Below are positions 1 to 10,970 of a stretch of DNA of 64,000 nt, piece by piece. Origin of the DNA: Anaspis maculata. Taxonomy: Eukaryota > Arthropoda > Insecta > Coleoptera > Scraptiidae. Position 1 is the stretch's first letter; the number at the start of each line of letters is the position of its first letter. A model generated the notes under the pieces. It saw only the letters and a list, made by a program, of their open reading frames with translations. It made no database searches and had not been told where the DNA came from. Position numbers and translations under genes: made by a program. Location of the stretch: positions 25,652,377-25,716,376 of the forward strand of contig OX421968.1 of assembly GCA_949128115.1 (NCBI GenBank), read 5' to 3'.

Positions 1-281
1 TTGATCATTATCGGTTATGGTGGTACGACTGCTGAAAGTCACTGCGCGCAATACGACGCGCCAAATTCGAAAGAGCAAAATCAGCTGTTGGGTAGGCGGT
101 ATGCGGCATGCGTTGTCCGATAGGCGATAACCCGATGCGTGCGTGATAGTTTCATTTTACCGGACGCCTCAAAAACCCAAACATGTCCGGGTAAATCCGG
201 ACGTATGGTAACCCTATTTGGAAGTGGTCCGATAAGAGCATTTGGGAGGTTTCTCTTTCTTTGTTCAAAACCGCTGTTAAC
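1..281. mobile_element. Possible hAT terminal fragment (one end only)
   Basis: No gene is visible. Around positions 160-220 the sequence, read on the minus strand, starts TAGGGTTACCATACG and continues with ACCCGGACATG and related CCGG-rich words. This resembles the terminal inverted repeat style of the neighbouring hAT MITE (TAAGGTGACCAGA) and of hAT elements generally. The other end would lie left of the window, so no target duplication can be checked. The stretch 222-281 is unassigned flank that ends in the target site of the next element. Confidence 0.35.
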
Positions 282-1090
282 TAAGGTGACCAGACGTTTC
301 GATTTGATCGGAACTGTACCCTTTTCGGGAGACACTTTCCGATTCGACTTTCTGTTCCGTAAATGTTCCGATTTGAGTAGCTGTTCCGTAAATGCTCCGA
401 TTTCCGATTTAAGCAACGAATATTTCAATTTTTTTCCACCTCTTCTCTATTTTCGTTGAATTTGGTTGAAATTCATGTAGATTGTAGTTTATTTACAAGA
501 TTGAATTTATTTCGATTGGCACCCACGCTATGCAAGTGGGTCTCGACCGAGGTCTCGACTGTCGGCAGAATGTACCGTATGATCACAAAATTTCTTACTC
601 AAGCAGGGAGGCTGTGACCTGGCCAAAATCGCCTCGTTTGCCTGCCAATGACCAGGACCACAGCACCACAGCACCACAGCCTTCCTTGTGTAAGAACGTT
701 TTTGATCATACGGTACATGACTTCAAAAAAGCATAATTTTATTAACAACATTATTCCATTATTATTTGTATTATTGTGAACACTGTTGGTTGAGAAGATG
801 GCGAATAAGGGACAGCACTTACCCGCCCTCCTGCTGTTGTTTTGCAGAAAAATGATCAGAAAAACTAAGTTTCAGACTCGGTTTCAGAAAATATCCCAAA
901 ATATCGGTCTATCCAACAATGAACAGACGCGAGATCCAACAATGAACAGACGCGAAAAAATGAGGAATAGCTGATAGGTTCTGAATCAGCAAATAAAAAG
1001 TACGCCCCTTTTTCAAAAAATAAAAAAAAAAAAATAAAAAAAAAGTCTCTCCATGTTCCGATTTCTTCACTGAGAAATCTGGTCACCTTA
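282..1090. mobile_element. hAT-type non-autonomous element, 8-bp TSD
   Basis: The element starts TAAGGTGACCAGA and ends with the inverted copy TCTGGTCACCTTA. It is flanked on both sides by the 8-bp direct repeat CTGTTAAC (274-281 and 1091-1098). An 8-bp duplication with this terminal style is diagnostic of the hAT superfamily. No transposase is encoded. The interior holds a smaller inverted repeat built on TGTACCGTATGATCA (about 568-582 against about 701-717) and an A-rich tract at about 1010-1045. Removing the element restores a continuous sequence running into the GCGTC minisatellite at 1099. Confidence 0.85.
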
Positions 1091-1098
1091 CTGTTAAC

Positions 1099-1228
1099 GT
1101 AAACATACCTGCGGGGACACAGACGCAAATGTTGTTTCAGCGACGCACACGCGAAAGCACTTCAAGGGACACAGGCGCGAACGGGGTTTGAGCAACACTG
1201 ACGCGAACGTACCTGCAGGGACACATAC
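1099..1228 (-). repeat. GCGTC-rich minisatellite-like repeat (inverted relative to 10628-10970)
   Basis: Irregular units of about 20-30 bp are built from words such as CCTGCAGGGACACA and GACGCGAACG. Read on the minus strand this matches 10628-10810 closely in unit order, including the CGTGTGCGTCGCTGAAACAAC stretch. The two copies lie in opposite orientation on either side of LINE-A. No coding role is apparent. Confidence 0.7.
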
Positions 1229-1444
1229 ATTTATTGAACAGCAGCTTTGGATAATTGCATACATTTGTCATACATAATAGGCGTCTAAGCGAGCGTCTAA
1301 GTATATAAATAAGTAAGTAAATAAGTACATGATATACAGGTAATTACACACCGAAAATTTGAAGCACAATAACAATCAAAATACAAAGTCAAAATATTCA
1401 CTGAAAGCATAAAAAGCATTTGTGACTAGCAACGTTTTCATCTG
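1229..1444 (-). pseudogene. LINE-A 3' end: last RT-ORF codons, stop, 3' UTR and tail
   Basis: On the minus strand this segment encodes the extreme C-terminus of a non-LTR retrotransposon ORF2. Residues QMKTLLVTNAFYAFSEYF can be read, followed a few codons later by a TGA at about 1386. LINE-B ends in the same style (FYSIGEF near its stop). After the stop comes an A+T-rich 3' UTR and a (TTAC/TTAT)n-like tail at about 1296-1330. The reading frame continues exactly from SEFK, encoded at 3484-3500 on the far side of element H1, so this is the displaced end of the LINE-A copy. The left limit near 1229 is approximate. Confidence 0.75.
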
Positions 1445-3483
1445 TTTTTAGCGCATTTTCCATCTTGATGAAAATCGCTATTGCAACCGCTTTGTCCGTC
1501 CGTCCGTCCGTCCGTCCGTCCGTCCGTTCATCGAACTCCTCCCAAACTAGACGACCTAGCTTTCTAATTTTTTCGCTGTTACATAGCTGCCACTCCCAAA
1601 GGAGGGCTAGGCTATATTGGATGTCCATATTGCGCCGCCAACATAGAGAAAACCGCCCCCGATGAACTTGAAATAACATAATATTGCACTTTCTACCAGA
1701 CCTGATGCTCTAGTGTTCTCATTTTTTGAATAATACATAGTTGCCACTTATAAACGTGAGCCAACAAACATTCCGTCTTCAATATGCGCCGCCAACATGA
1801 AAAAACTGCTAAAAACCGCCCCCAAGCACTTTAAAATGAAAAACATGAACCCGAAGACATAGCGATCTGATTCTTTCGGTATATAAATAGCTGACTAAAA
1901 ATGGGAAAGGATAGGCTACTTTTGGTTAGTCGCCGCCCCCAGATTCCGCCCCCAAACGATGAAAAGTGCAACTTTCACAAATGTTACTGATTGAGATGTT
2001 CCCTTCAACATTTAGGAACTGCCAACTCAAATTGTGCAACATTTGCTCAGCCGAACGCTGCCGCTCCCACACGCCGCCCCCAAAGTAAAAGATAAATGAA
2101 AAACATGAACCTGAAGACATAACGATCTAATTCTTTCACTATATTAATAGCTGACTGAAATTGGAAAAAGATAAGCCACTTTTAATTAGCCGCCGCCTCC
2201 AGCTGCCGCCTCCAGCTGCCGCCTCCAAGTAAAAAAATGCAACTTTCACAATTTTCACTGATTGTCATATTTCCCTTACATTTAGTAACTTCCAACTCAA
2301 ACTGTGCAACAGTTACTTTGTCGAATGCTGCCGCCCCCATACGCTGCCATCAAAGTGAGAGATGGATGAAAAACATAAACCCGAAGACATAGCGATCTGA
2401 TTCTATCGGTATATAAATAGCTGACTAAAAATGTGAAAGGATAGGCTACTTTTGGTTAGTCGCCGCCCCCAGACTCCGCCCCCAAACGATAAAAAGTGCA
2501 ACTTTCACAAATGTTACTGATTGAGATGTTTCCTTCAACATTTAGGAACTGCCAACTCAAATTGTGCAACATTTGCTCAGCCGAACGCTGCCGCTCCCAC
2601 ACGCCGCCCCCAAAGTAAGAGATAAATGAAAAACATGAACCTGAAGACATAGCGATCTAATTCTTTCACTATATTGATAGCTGACTGAAATTGGAAAAAG
2701 ATAGGCCACTTTAATTAGCCGCCGCCTCCAGCTGCCGCCTCCAAGCAAAAAATGCAACTTTCACAATTTTCACTAATTGTCATATTTCCCTTACATTTAG
2801 TAACTTCCAACTCAAACTGTGCAACAGTTACTTTGCCGAATGCTGCCGCCCCCATACACTGCCATCAAAGTGAGAGATGAATGAAAAACATAAACCCGAA
2901 GACATAACGATCTAATTCTTTCGCTATATACATAGCTTACTAAAAATGGGAAAGAATAGGCTACTTTTGATATGACGCCGCCTCCAACTTCCACCCCCAA
3001 AAGAACAAAAATGTGCAACTTCCAATAATTTCCACTGATTTACATTTTAATGTTACCTCAAACATTCAGAAACTCCCAACTCAAACTGTGGAAAAATTTC
3101 TTTGCCAAACTCTGCCGCTCCCACACGCCGCCCCCAAAGTAAGAGATAAATGTAAAACATAACCTTGAAGACATGGCGATCTAATTGTTCCGCTATATAG
3201 ATAGCTGACTAAAAATGGGAAGAGATAGGCCACTTTTGATTAGTCGCCGCTCCCAGCTCCCGCCCTCAAACAAAAAAATATTGATGAGTGAAAGAATTTT
3301 CATTCAAATCTATTTAGTTGGCAAGTACCCCATTCTGATAACAAAATATCACAATGAGTTTCAAATGAAGAAAGTGGGCAAGGAATGGTGTTTCTCCTTC
3401 AACCAAATTTCTTTACGTTCACAATATGCCTCTTTGAGAAAATGCGCTACTGAGACTCACGCACGTGAAGGCATACTCACTTG
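1445..3483 (+). mobile_element. H1: complete Helentron/DINE-1-like non-autonomous element
   Basis: The 5' end is TTTTTAGCGCATTTTC. The 3' region carries the inverted copy GAAAATGCGCTA (3438-3449), then a hairpin-forming CTCAC-GCAC-GTGAA, then ACTCACTTG, and the element ends against T's. A (GTCC)n tract lies at about 1493-1528. Inverted subterminal repeat, 3' hairpin, insertion at T-T without duplication, and a GTCY microsatellite are together the known architecture of Helentron-associated elements (DINE-1, mini-me). No Rep/helicase is encoded. The insert sits inside LINE-A, and deleting 1445-3483 restores an open reading frame across the junction. Confidence 0.85.
1850..3270 (+). repeat. About 262-bp tandem repeats inside H1 (about 6 units)
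   Basis: The phrase GAAGACATAGCGATCT and variants recurs near 1854, 2114, 2385, 2644, 2900 and 3165, giving a period of about 258-271 bp. Each unit also carries a cytosine-rich CCGCC(C/T)CC block and an ACTCAAACTGTGCAA-like block. The same unit occurs in H2, H3 and H4. Two unit subtypes alternate (ATAAATAGCTGACTAAAAATG versus ATTGATAGCTGACTGAAATTG), which points to amplification of a dimer. Confidence 0.8.
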
Positions 3484-4498
3484 TTTAAATTCAGAGAGTG
3501 GTTGATTTCTCAAAGCTTGCGGTATTTTATTAAAAAATTTCAAACCCTGGTACTTACAACTACCTTGACTCTTTTTTAATCTACAAAATTTCAGTAAATA
3601 TGAATGACTATTTCTAGTTGCATAGTCATGCATATTACAGTGTTACCTCAAAAGGGCATAGCTCATCAATGACTGACACAGAGCGAAGTAGACCATTCGG
3701 AGCGTCGGTTTCGAAACACAATGACTCAACGTTCGAAGTACAAATATATTCCTGCTGAGGCGTCCTGCCAAGTGACCGATGTGCTGCTCCCAGCTAAGCC
3801 TCCCGTCAAGTGTGACACCCAGAAAGCCCACAGAATCCAAACTCCTCAATGAAAATACAAATTCCTGAGTTTTACCAGCATTCAAACATAATCCATTAGC
3901 GCTAAACCAAGACAAGACGCCCAACTGCGCCAACTTAGAGGCATCCAGGACATTAGACAGAACCAGGCCGCGACATAGCAATGACGTGTCATCCGCAAAG
4001 AGTGTGAAACCAACCCCATCATTGCTGAGAGGAAGGTCGTTGATGAAAATCAAAAATAAAAGAGGCCCCAGAATGGAGCCTTGAGGCACTCCAATGTCAA
4101 CACTCTGCACATCAGACACCCCATCACCAGCCCTTACAACCTGAGTTCTGCCCTCCAAATAAGAGCGCAGAAGATTGCAGCTTTTACGATCGAATCCATA
4201 TTTTGACAGTTTCCTTACCAAAAGATCTCGCTGGACGCAGTCAAACGCCTTGCTCAGATCGCAAAAGGTAACCGCCGCAAATTCTCCTTTTTCAAACGTG
4301 TCAACGATTTCATCAACAAAGTCCAGAATGGCACAGGTGGTGTTGGTACCCCTCCTGAATCCGTACTGTCGAGGCTAAAACAATCCTGTCTTCTCGAAAT
4401 GTTCAACCATCTGCAGGCTTATGGCTTTCTCGTAAACCTTGGAAAGCACAGGTAACAGAGATATTGGCCTGTAATTTTCAACATTATTAGGGTCGCCC
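3484..4498 (-). pseudogene. LINE-A reverse transcriptase, C-terminal two thirds (broken)
   Basis: This is the minus-strand RT domain of a Jockey/CR1-like non-LTR retrotransposon. In order it shows NYRPISLLP, YGFRRGT, FCDLSKAFD, GVPQGSILGPLLFLIFIND, LFADDTS (the catalytic FADD motif) and the downstream FLGVTLDGRLSWEQH. An in-frame TAG interrupts the ORF near 4376, between KTGLF and RQYGF. The ORF also breaks near 3643, but coding similarity resumes down to 3487 (FFNKIPQALRNQPLSEFK, a typical C-terminal block). The gene continues upstream at 9792-10624, beyond the Helentron-like insertion, and downstream at 1229-1444. It is therefore a dead copy split in three. Confidence 0.9.
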
Positions 4499-5450
4499 TT
4501 TTTAGCCAACTTCTTCAAACGGGAAGGCGCTTTTGTCCTCGCTTTGTCCGTCCGTCCGTCCGTCCGTCCGTCACAGCATCTAGTCCTAGACGAAAAGGTT
4601 TTTGCGAATTTTTTTTTCTCCATTGGGTAGCTCATGACCTTGTATCCCGAACCAAGAAAAATCTCGACGAAATAATAATAAACAATGACAATAATAACAA
4701 TTTAGTGTGACGCGGCATCGCCGTTGAATGCTGCATTTCAGAAGCCGGCCTGATCTCGAAAGTTATCACATGCGAGGAAGTACCCGATCTTATCATTTTA
4801 CCATAATACATATGCGGAGTTATATTCAGAGGATGATTTGAACTTTATTTTAATAAAAATTTCACATCGGTGCGAGGTGCAGGCCAATAGATATTAATTT
4901 TTGAAAATGACTCCGAAACTACGGCTCGGCCGCAAATGATTTATTCGTTGCTTGCTGGTGCTTGATATCCTTTCCTCCGAACAAAACAAAATTCAATACA
5001 GAAAATATTTCAACTCGAATGGGTAGCTCATGGCCTTGGTACGCGAATCAAGAAAAATTTTGCCGAAATAATCATGAACAATTACAAAAATAACATTTTG
5101 GTGTAGGGCGGCTTCGCCGATCAAGTGCTGGCATTCGCGGTAAGATGTAGAAAGTTGCGATATGCAGGCAACTACAATTTCTTAATGAAATACATCACTG
5201 CATGTACGGCATTATATTTAGAGAACAATTTGAACTTTATTTTGACAAAAACCCCACTTCGACCCGACCGTCGGGTCAATTGTTATCAATTTTTGAAAAC
5301 GACCGCAAAGCCACGGCTCGGCGCATATTACACGACCCTACAAATTTGAAATCAGACGTGCCGAAATAGTAATTGACCATTTTGAAATAGCCAATACTAG
5401 GTACCTTAAGGATAATGGCACTCAAATTACGAAACATGTTCGCTCAATAA

Positions 5451-6234
5451 CAAACAAGCGAATATGCCTCATGGGCATGAGGCTCAGTAGCGCACTTCCT
5501 TTTTGGAGGATTAGTGAACGCAAGATGTTAAGTGATTAGGGTTCTACCGTCTTGGGCAAAAAATTGCAATATGGCGGCCAAAATATCGACAGAATCATGA
5601 AATTCGGCTTGAAAATCAAAATGATCGTACTAGACAAGGGTAAGTTCCAAGTTTCATGAAAATCGTTCCACTAACAAGAGATTTCAATATGGCAGCCAAG
5701 ATGGCGGCAGAATTATGAAACTCAGCTTGAAAATAGGAATGATCGTACGAGACAAGCGTAACTCTCAAGTTTCATGAAAATCCTTCCACTTATAAGAGAT
5801 TTCAATATGGCGGCCAAGATGGTGGGGCAATCATGAAATTTGGCTTGAAAATAAGAATGATCGTACTAGACAAGAGTAAGTTTCAAGTTTCATGACAATC
5901 GTTCCACTAATAAGAAATTTCAATATGGCAGCCAAGATGGCGGCCGAATTATGAAAGCCAACCTGCCTATTTGGTCCTTGAGGACCTAAGCTATCCACCG
6001 GATAAAGTTCAATCTTCAAGGGCTGTAGCTTTATTTCCCGAGGAGAAGTTCAACTTCATCGAAGTGCACAGGAGATCTCTGTTTTTTGAGAATAATTATA
6101 ACGATGTATGGATAACAAAAATAGTGCCCATTGGCCACCCTTGGGGACATCAGCTATTAATCGGAAAAAAGTTCCAAGACTCTTGTTTCAATTCTCGAGA
6201 AGGAGTACAGCGTCTTAATTTCTGCACGGACTCG

Positions 6235-6289
<55 letters not shown>

Positions 6290-6298
6290 CGGCCACAT
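5451..6298 (-). repeat. D segment with 3' hairpin and tandem GGCGGCCATATTG repeats
   Basis: Starting from the minus-strand 3' terminus (CAAGCGAATATGCCTCATG) this segment carries roughly 115-bp tandem units. Each contains a pair of AAGATGGCGGC / CAATATGGCGGCC cores and the phrase CGTTCCACTAATAAGA. It then runs through a unique block (CTTGAGGACC onward) into the (GACA)n tract at 6236-6286. The plus-oriented counterpart is 8971-9789. Confidence 0.7.
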
Positions 6299-6845
6299 TT
6301 CATTTTTTTTTTTTTTGTTAATTGGTTGACCTTGAGGGCTTGCTCTTTAGCCACTAGAACGAATTTTCAATTCAAAATTTTACTTTTTCCATTTCTTTAA
6401 TTTCACACTTTCGTCTCAATGTTTTGAAAAAACTCTATTATCAGTGAAAGGATTTGGGGGTTATTTGTAGCCAACAGGGAAGTGATGTTCAGAGGAAGAA
6501 AACAGTTCCTGATGCTGACCAAGTTCTTTATTAGAGCTTCGATCATCCTTTGATGATTCCCACAAGCAAACATCAAATGATTTATGTCACCAATCGACTC
6601 ATTGTCACACGAGCATACCGGTGTCTCGAGAATGCCAATGCGGAACAAATGGGACGGAAAACATCCATGGTTCAGTTTAAGCCGAGTCAAGGTTAAAACT
6701 TCTGATCTTTTAGTCAGACTTCCATTGCTCATGAGGGTCTGCCTGGGGAGAATAGGGTGAATCAAGGTGTAGTGATTCTTCGAAGTGCTAACGAATTCTC
6801 CCCATGAGGCTTCCCACTCTTTTCTGATATTTTAACCGGCCACAT
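6287..6845 (-). pseudogene. LINE-E: 5'-truncated LINE 3' end with 12-bp TSD
   Basis: The direct repeat AACCGGCCACAT flanks the insert (6287-6298 and 6834-6845). At the left, a T-run at about 6302-6316 is the poly(A) tail of a minus-strand element. The ORF at 6403-6765 encodes LKLNHGCFPSHLFRIGIL, then Cys/His-containing text (VCSCDN, INHLMFACGNH). This matches the C-terminal region found after the RT/RNase H part of R1/LOA/I-like LINEs. The fragment is about 535 bp, as expected for strong 5' truncation during target-primed reverse transcription. It landed in the D segment of the composite Helentron-like insertion. The clade assignment is tentative. Confidence 0.8.
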
Positions 6846-9791
6846 AAGCGTCATTCTGTTACTTATATAAAAAAATGTTCTCCAATTGATTTCGACCTAC
6901 TGAACACTAATATCGGGTTCACTTTTGAATTGGAACATTTCTTTTTTATCGAAAAACCGAAAAAATGGTAGCCTTGTCACATGATTTTTAGTGATACCTA
7001 CCTACTTTTTTTTGTTATTGAGCGAACATCTTTCGTAATTTGAGTGCCATTATCCTTCAGGTACCTAGTATTGACTATTTAAAAATGTTCAATTACTATT
7101 TCGGCACGTCTGATTTTAAATTTGTAGGGTCGTGTAATATGCGCCGAGCCGTGGCTTTGCGGTCGTTTTCAAAAATTGATAACAATTGATCCAACGGTCG
7201 GATCGAAGTGGGGTTTTTGTCAAAAGAAAGTTCAAATTGTTCTCTAAATATAATGCTGTACAAGTATGTGTGCTGTACATGCATGCAGTGATGTATTTCA
7301 TTAAGAAATTGTAGTTGCCTGCATATCGCAACTTTCTACATCTTACCGCGAATGCCAGCACTTGATCGGCGAAGCCGCCCTACACCAAAATGTTATTTTT
7401 GTAATTGTTCATGATTATTTCGGCAAAATTTTTCTTGATTCGCGTACCAAGGCCATGAGCTACCCATTCGAGTTGAAATATTTTCTGTATTGAATTTCGT
7501 TTTGTTCGGAGAAAAGGATATCAAGCACCAGCAAGCAACGAATAAATCATTTGCGGCCGAGCCGTAGTTTCGGAGTCATTTTCAAAAATTAATAACTACT
7601 AATCGGCACTTCGCACCGATGTGAAATGTTCATTAAAATAAAGTTCAAATCATCCTCTAAATATAACTCCGCATATGTATTATGGTAAAATGATAAGATC
7701 GGGTACTTCCTCGCATGTGATAACTTTCGAGATCAGGCCGGCTTCTGAAATGCAGCATTCAACGGCGATGCCGCGTCACACTAAATTGTTATTATTGTCA
7801 TTGTTTATTATTATTTCGTCAAGATTTTTCTTGGTTCGGGATACAAGGCCATGAGCTACCCAATGGAGTAAAAATTTTTCGCAAAAACCTTTTCGTCTAG
7901 GACTAGATGCTGTGACGGACGGACGGACGGACAGACGGACGGACAAAGCGAGGACAAAAGCGCCTTCCCGTTTGGAGAAGTGCGCTAAAAATCGATAACA
8001 ATTGACCTAACGGTCGGATCGAAGTGGGGTTTTTGTCAAAAGAAAGTTCAAATTGTTCTCTAAATATAATGCCGTACATGCAGTGATGTATTTCATTAAG
8101 AAATTGTAGTTGCCTGCATATCGCAACTTTCTACATCTTACCGCGAATGCCAGCACTTGATCGGCGAAGCCGCCCTACACCAAAATGTTATTTTTGTAAT
8201 TGCTCATGATTATTTCGGCAAAATTTTTCTTGATTCGCGTACCAAGGCCATGAGCTACCCATTCGAGTTGAAATATTTTCTGTATTGAATTTCGTTTTGT
8301 TCGGAGGAAAGGATATCAAGCACCAGCAAGCAACGAATGAATCATTTGCGGCCGAGCCGTAGTTTCGGAGTCATTTTCAAAAATTAATAACTACTAATCG
8401 GCACCTCGCACCGATGTGAAATTTTCATTAAAATAAAGTTCAAATCATCCTCTAAATATAACTCCGCATATGTATTATGGTAAAATGATAAGATCGGGTA
8501 CTTCCTCGCATGTGATAACTTTCGAGATCAGGCCGGCTTCTGAAATGCAGCATTCAACGGCGATGCCGCGTCACACTAAATTGTTATTATTGTCATTGTT
8601 TATTATTATTTCGTCAAGATTTTTCTTGGTTCGGGATACAAGGTCATGAGCTACCCAATGGAGTAAAAATTTTTCGCTAAAACCTTTTCGTCTAGGACTA
8701 GATGCTGTGACGGACGGACGGACGGACGGTCGGACGGACGGACGGACGGACGGACGGACAAAGCGAGGACAAAAGCGCCTTCCCGTTTGGAGAAGTGCGC
8801 TAAAAAAAGTAGGTAGGTATCACTGAAAATCATGTGACAGGCTGCCATTTTTTCGGTTTTTCGATAAAAAAGAAATGTTCCAATTCAAAACTGAACCCGA
8901 TATTCGTGTTCAGGAGGTCGAAATCAGTTGAAGAACATTTTTTTATATAAGTAACAGAATGACGCTTATGTGGCCGGTTTGTCTGTCTGTCTGTCTGTCT
9001 GTCCGTCCGAGTCCGTGCAGAAATTAAGACCCTGTACTCCTTCTCGAGAATTGAAACAAGAGTCTTGGAACTTTTTTCCGATTAATAGCTGATGTTCCCA
9101 AGGGTGGCCAATGGGCACTATTTTTGTTATCCATACATCGTTATCATTATTCTCAAAAAACAGAGATCTCCTGTGCACTTCGATGAAGTTGAACTTCTTC
9201 TCGGGAACTAAAGCTACAGCCCTTGAAGATTGAACTTTATCCGGTGGATAGCTTAGGTTCTCAAGGACCAAATAGGCAGAATGGCTTTCATAATTCGGCC
9301 GCCATCTTGGCTGCCATATTGAAATTTCTTATTAGTGGAACGATTGTCATGAAACTTGAAACTTACCCTTGTCTAGTATACGATCATTCTTATTTTCAAG
9401 CCAAATTTCGCGATTGCCCCACCATCTTGGCCGCCATATTGAAATCTCTTATAAGTGGGAGGATTTTCATGAAATTTGAAAGTTACGCTTGTCTCGTACG
9501 ATCATTCCTATTTTCAAGCTGAGTTTCATAATTCTGCCGCCATCTTGGCCGTCATTATGAAATCTCTTATTAGTGGAACGATTTTCATGAAACTTGGAAC
9601 TTACCCTTGTCTAGTACAATCATTCTGATTTTCAAGCCGAATTTCATGATTCTGTCGATATTTTGGCCGCCATATTGGAATTTTTTGCCCAAGACGGTAG
9701 AACCCTAATTACTTAACATCTTGTGTTCACTAATCCTCCAAAAAGGAAGTGCGCTACTGAGCCTCATGCCCATGAGGCGTATTCGCTTGTT

Positions 9792-10624
9792 GAATATAGG
9801 TACAACTACAGCCGCCTTCAGCTCGTCCGGGAAAATACCCTCCGCGATAGAGACATTCAGCAGATGCGTGAGTGGCACAACAATTAGTTATTTAACACTC
9901 TTGATAAGTTCAACATCAAAACCGTACAGATCTCTACTACGGCCCTTTTTTAAAGAAGTAATGATATCTCTGACTTGATTGATCGATACCGGTCGAAATG
10001 AAAACTGAGGAGCCCGAACATCCCGCAACAGCTCCATTGGGTCACGTGATGTTATCGGAACATTTCGAGCTATTTCCCCAGCCACACTCACAAAATAATT
10101 ATTAATATCATTAGCTTCAATGCTAGGGTGCAACTCGATGTCATCTTTTTTTCTCATTCTGTTTACAATATTCCATGACGTTTCAACCGGGCAAGCCGAG
10201 CTCTTGATCAAGCCATCATTGAAAGTTATTTGGGCCTTTTTCAGAGCAGATTTATATTGCTTTCGCAGTAAGTCACGGTAAGATCGGTGCACCTTACAGT
10301 TCGACATACCGTACAACTCATTGAGCAAGTTGAGATTCTCACGCATCTGCATCAGGGAATCAGTGTACCACCCAGTTCTCGCTCCAGACGATCCCTGTCG
10401 ACGGCCGCGTCGACCCGGCAAAATCTCTGGAAACGCCAGGCTGTAACAATCAAGCAGAACCCGAAAAAAAGTGCCAAATCTCCGTTCACCATCTAGACTA
10501 CTTTCTCTTACAAAATTCCAGTCAATGTCAGATACAAGCTTGAAAAAATCAAACCTTCCCAGCAGCGTTAACGGTCTCGCTTTCACCCTGGCCCGGGTAC
10601 CTTCCAGCGGAGCTCCCAACCAAA
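9792..10624 (-). pseudogene. LINE-A endonuclease-RT linker and start of RT
   Basis: This minus-strand ORF has the layout of the region between the endonuclease and RT of Jockey/CR1-like LINEs. It shows WYTDSLMQMRENL, RSYRDLLRKQYKSALKKA, the W-N-IVN helix, FFRV-type DW region text, then IEANDINNYFVSVAGEIA and the pre-RT block VSINQVRDIITSLKKGRSRDLYG. After a TAA near 9884 the same frame continues with LTHLLNVSIAEGIFPDELK and ends VVVPIF exactly where the Helentron-like element begins. The frame resumes with KGDPNNVENYRPIS at 4498. No endonuclease catalytic motifs are present, so the copy is 5' truncated at about 10624. Confidence 0.88.
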
Positions 10625-10627
10625 ATA

Positions 10628-10970
10628 ATGCTTTCGCGTCTGTGTCCCCGCAGGTACACGACACGCGTCAGTGTCCCTCGAAGTGCTTTCGCGTGTGCGT
10701 CGCTGAAACAACATTCGCGTCTGTGCCCCCCGCAGGTACGTTCGCGTCAGTGTCGCTCAAACGCCGTTCGCGTCAGTGTCGCTCAAACGCCGTTCGCGTC
10801 CGTGTCCCTATTAATGCTTTCGCTTGAAAGGGGCTATGATGAGCACAGAAAGGATGGCGACGTTGCCACATTGCACCATGACCATGGAATCCTTGAATCA
10901 GGGTTTTCGTACCAGTGTCCCTGAAACCACTTTCGCGTCTGTGTCCCTGCAGGTACGATAGCATCCGTGA
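10628..10970 (+). repeat. GCGTC-rich minisatellite-like repeat
   Basis: Short irregular tandem units are based on TTCGCGTC(A/T)GTGTC, CCTGCAGGTACG and GTCGCTCAAACGCCG. One 27-bp unit (GTTCGCGTCAGTGTCGCTCAAACGCC) is perfectly duplicated near 10738-10790. The interval 10815-10915 interrupts the array. The inverted counterpart is 1099-1228. The short ORFs here (for example 10471-10827) are read-through of the repeat. The remainder to 11127 holds nothing I recognise. Confidence 0.65.

Larger units (their letters stand above)
4499..9789 (+). mobile_element. Composite Helentron-like insertion (five segments in alternating orientation)
   Basis: The left terminus is TTTTTAGCCAACTTCTTC (a decayed TTTTTAGCGCACTTC). 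The right terminus is GCCTCAT-GCCC-ATGAGGC followed by GTATTCGCTTG. Outside these termini LINE-A coding resumes in frame on both sides, so the whole 5.3 kb occupies one insertion site. Internally I read segment C(+) 4499-5450, D(-) 5451-7015, C(-) 7016-7989, C(-) 7990-8805 and D(+) 8806-9789. C carries the GTCC tract and D the GTCT tract; tracts lie at 4545-4572, 6236-6286, 7913-7945, 8709-8761 and 8978-9007. Segment limits are good to about 10 bp. No ORF of rolling-circle replication type is present. Confidence 0.75.

Noticed and set aside
6236..6286. (GACA)n tract as an ordinary microsatellite
   Set aside because: It occupies the fixed GTCY position of the D-type Helentron-like element, as do the other such tracts, so it is part of the element.
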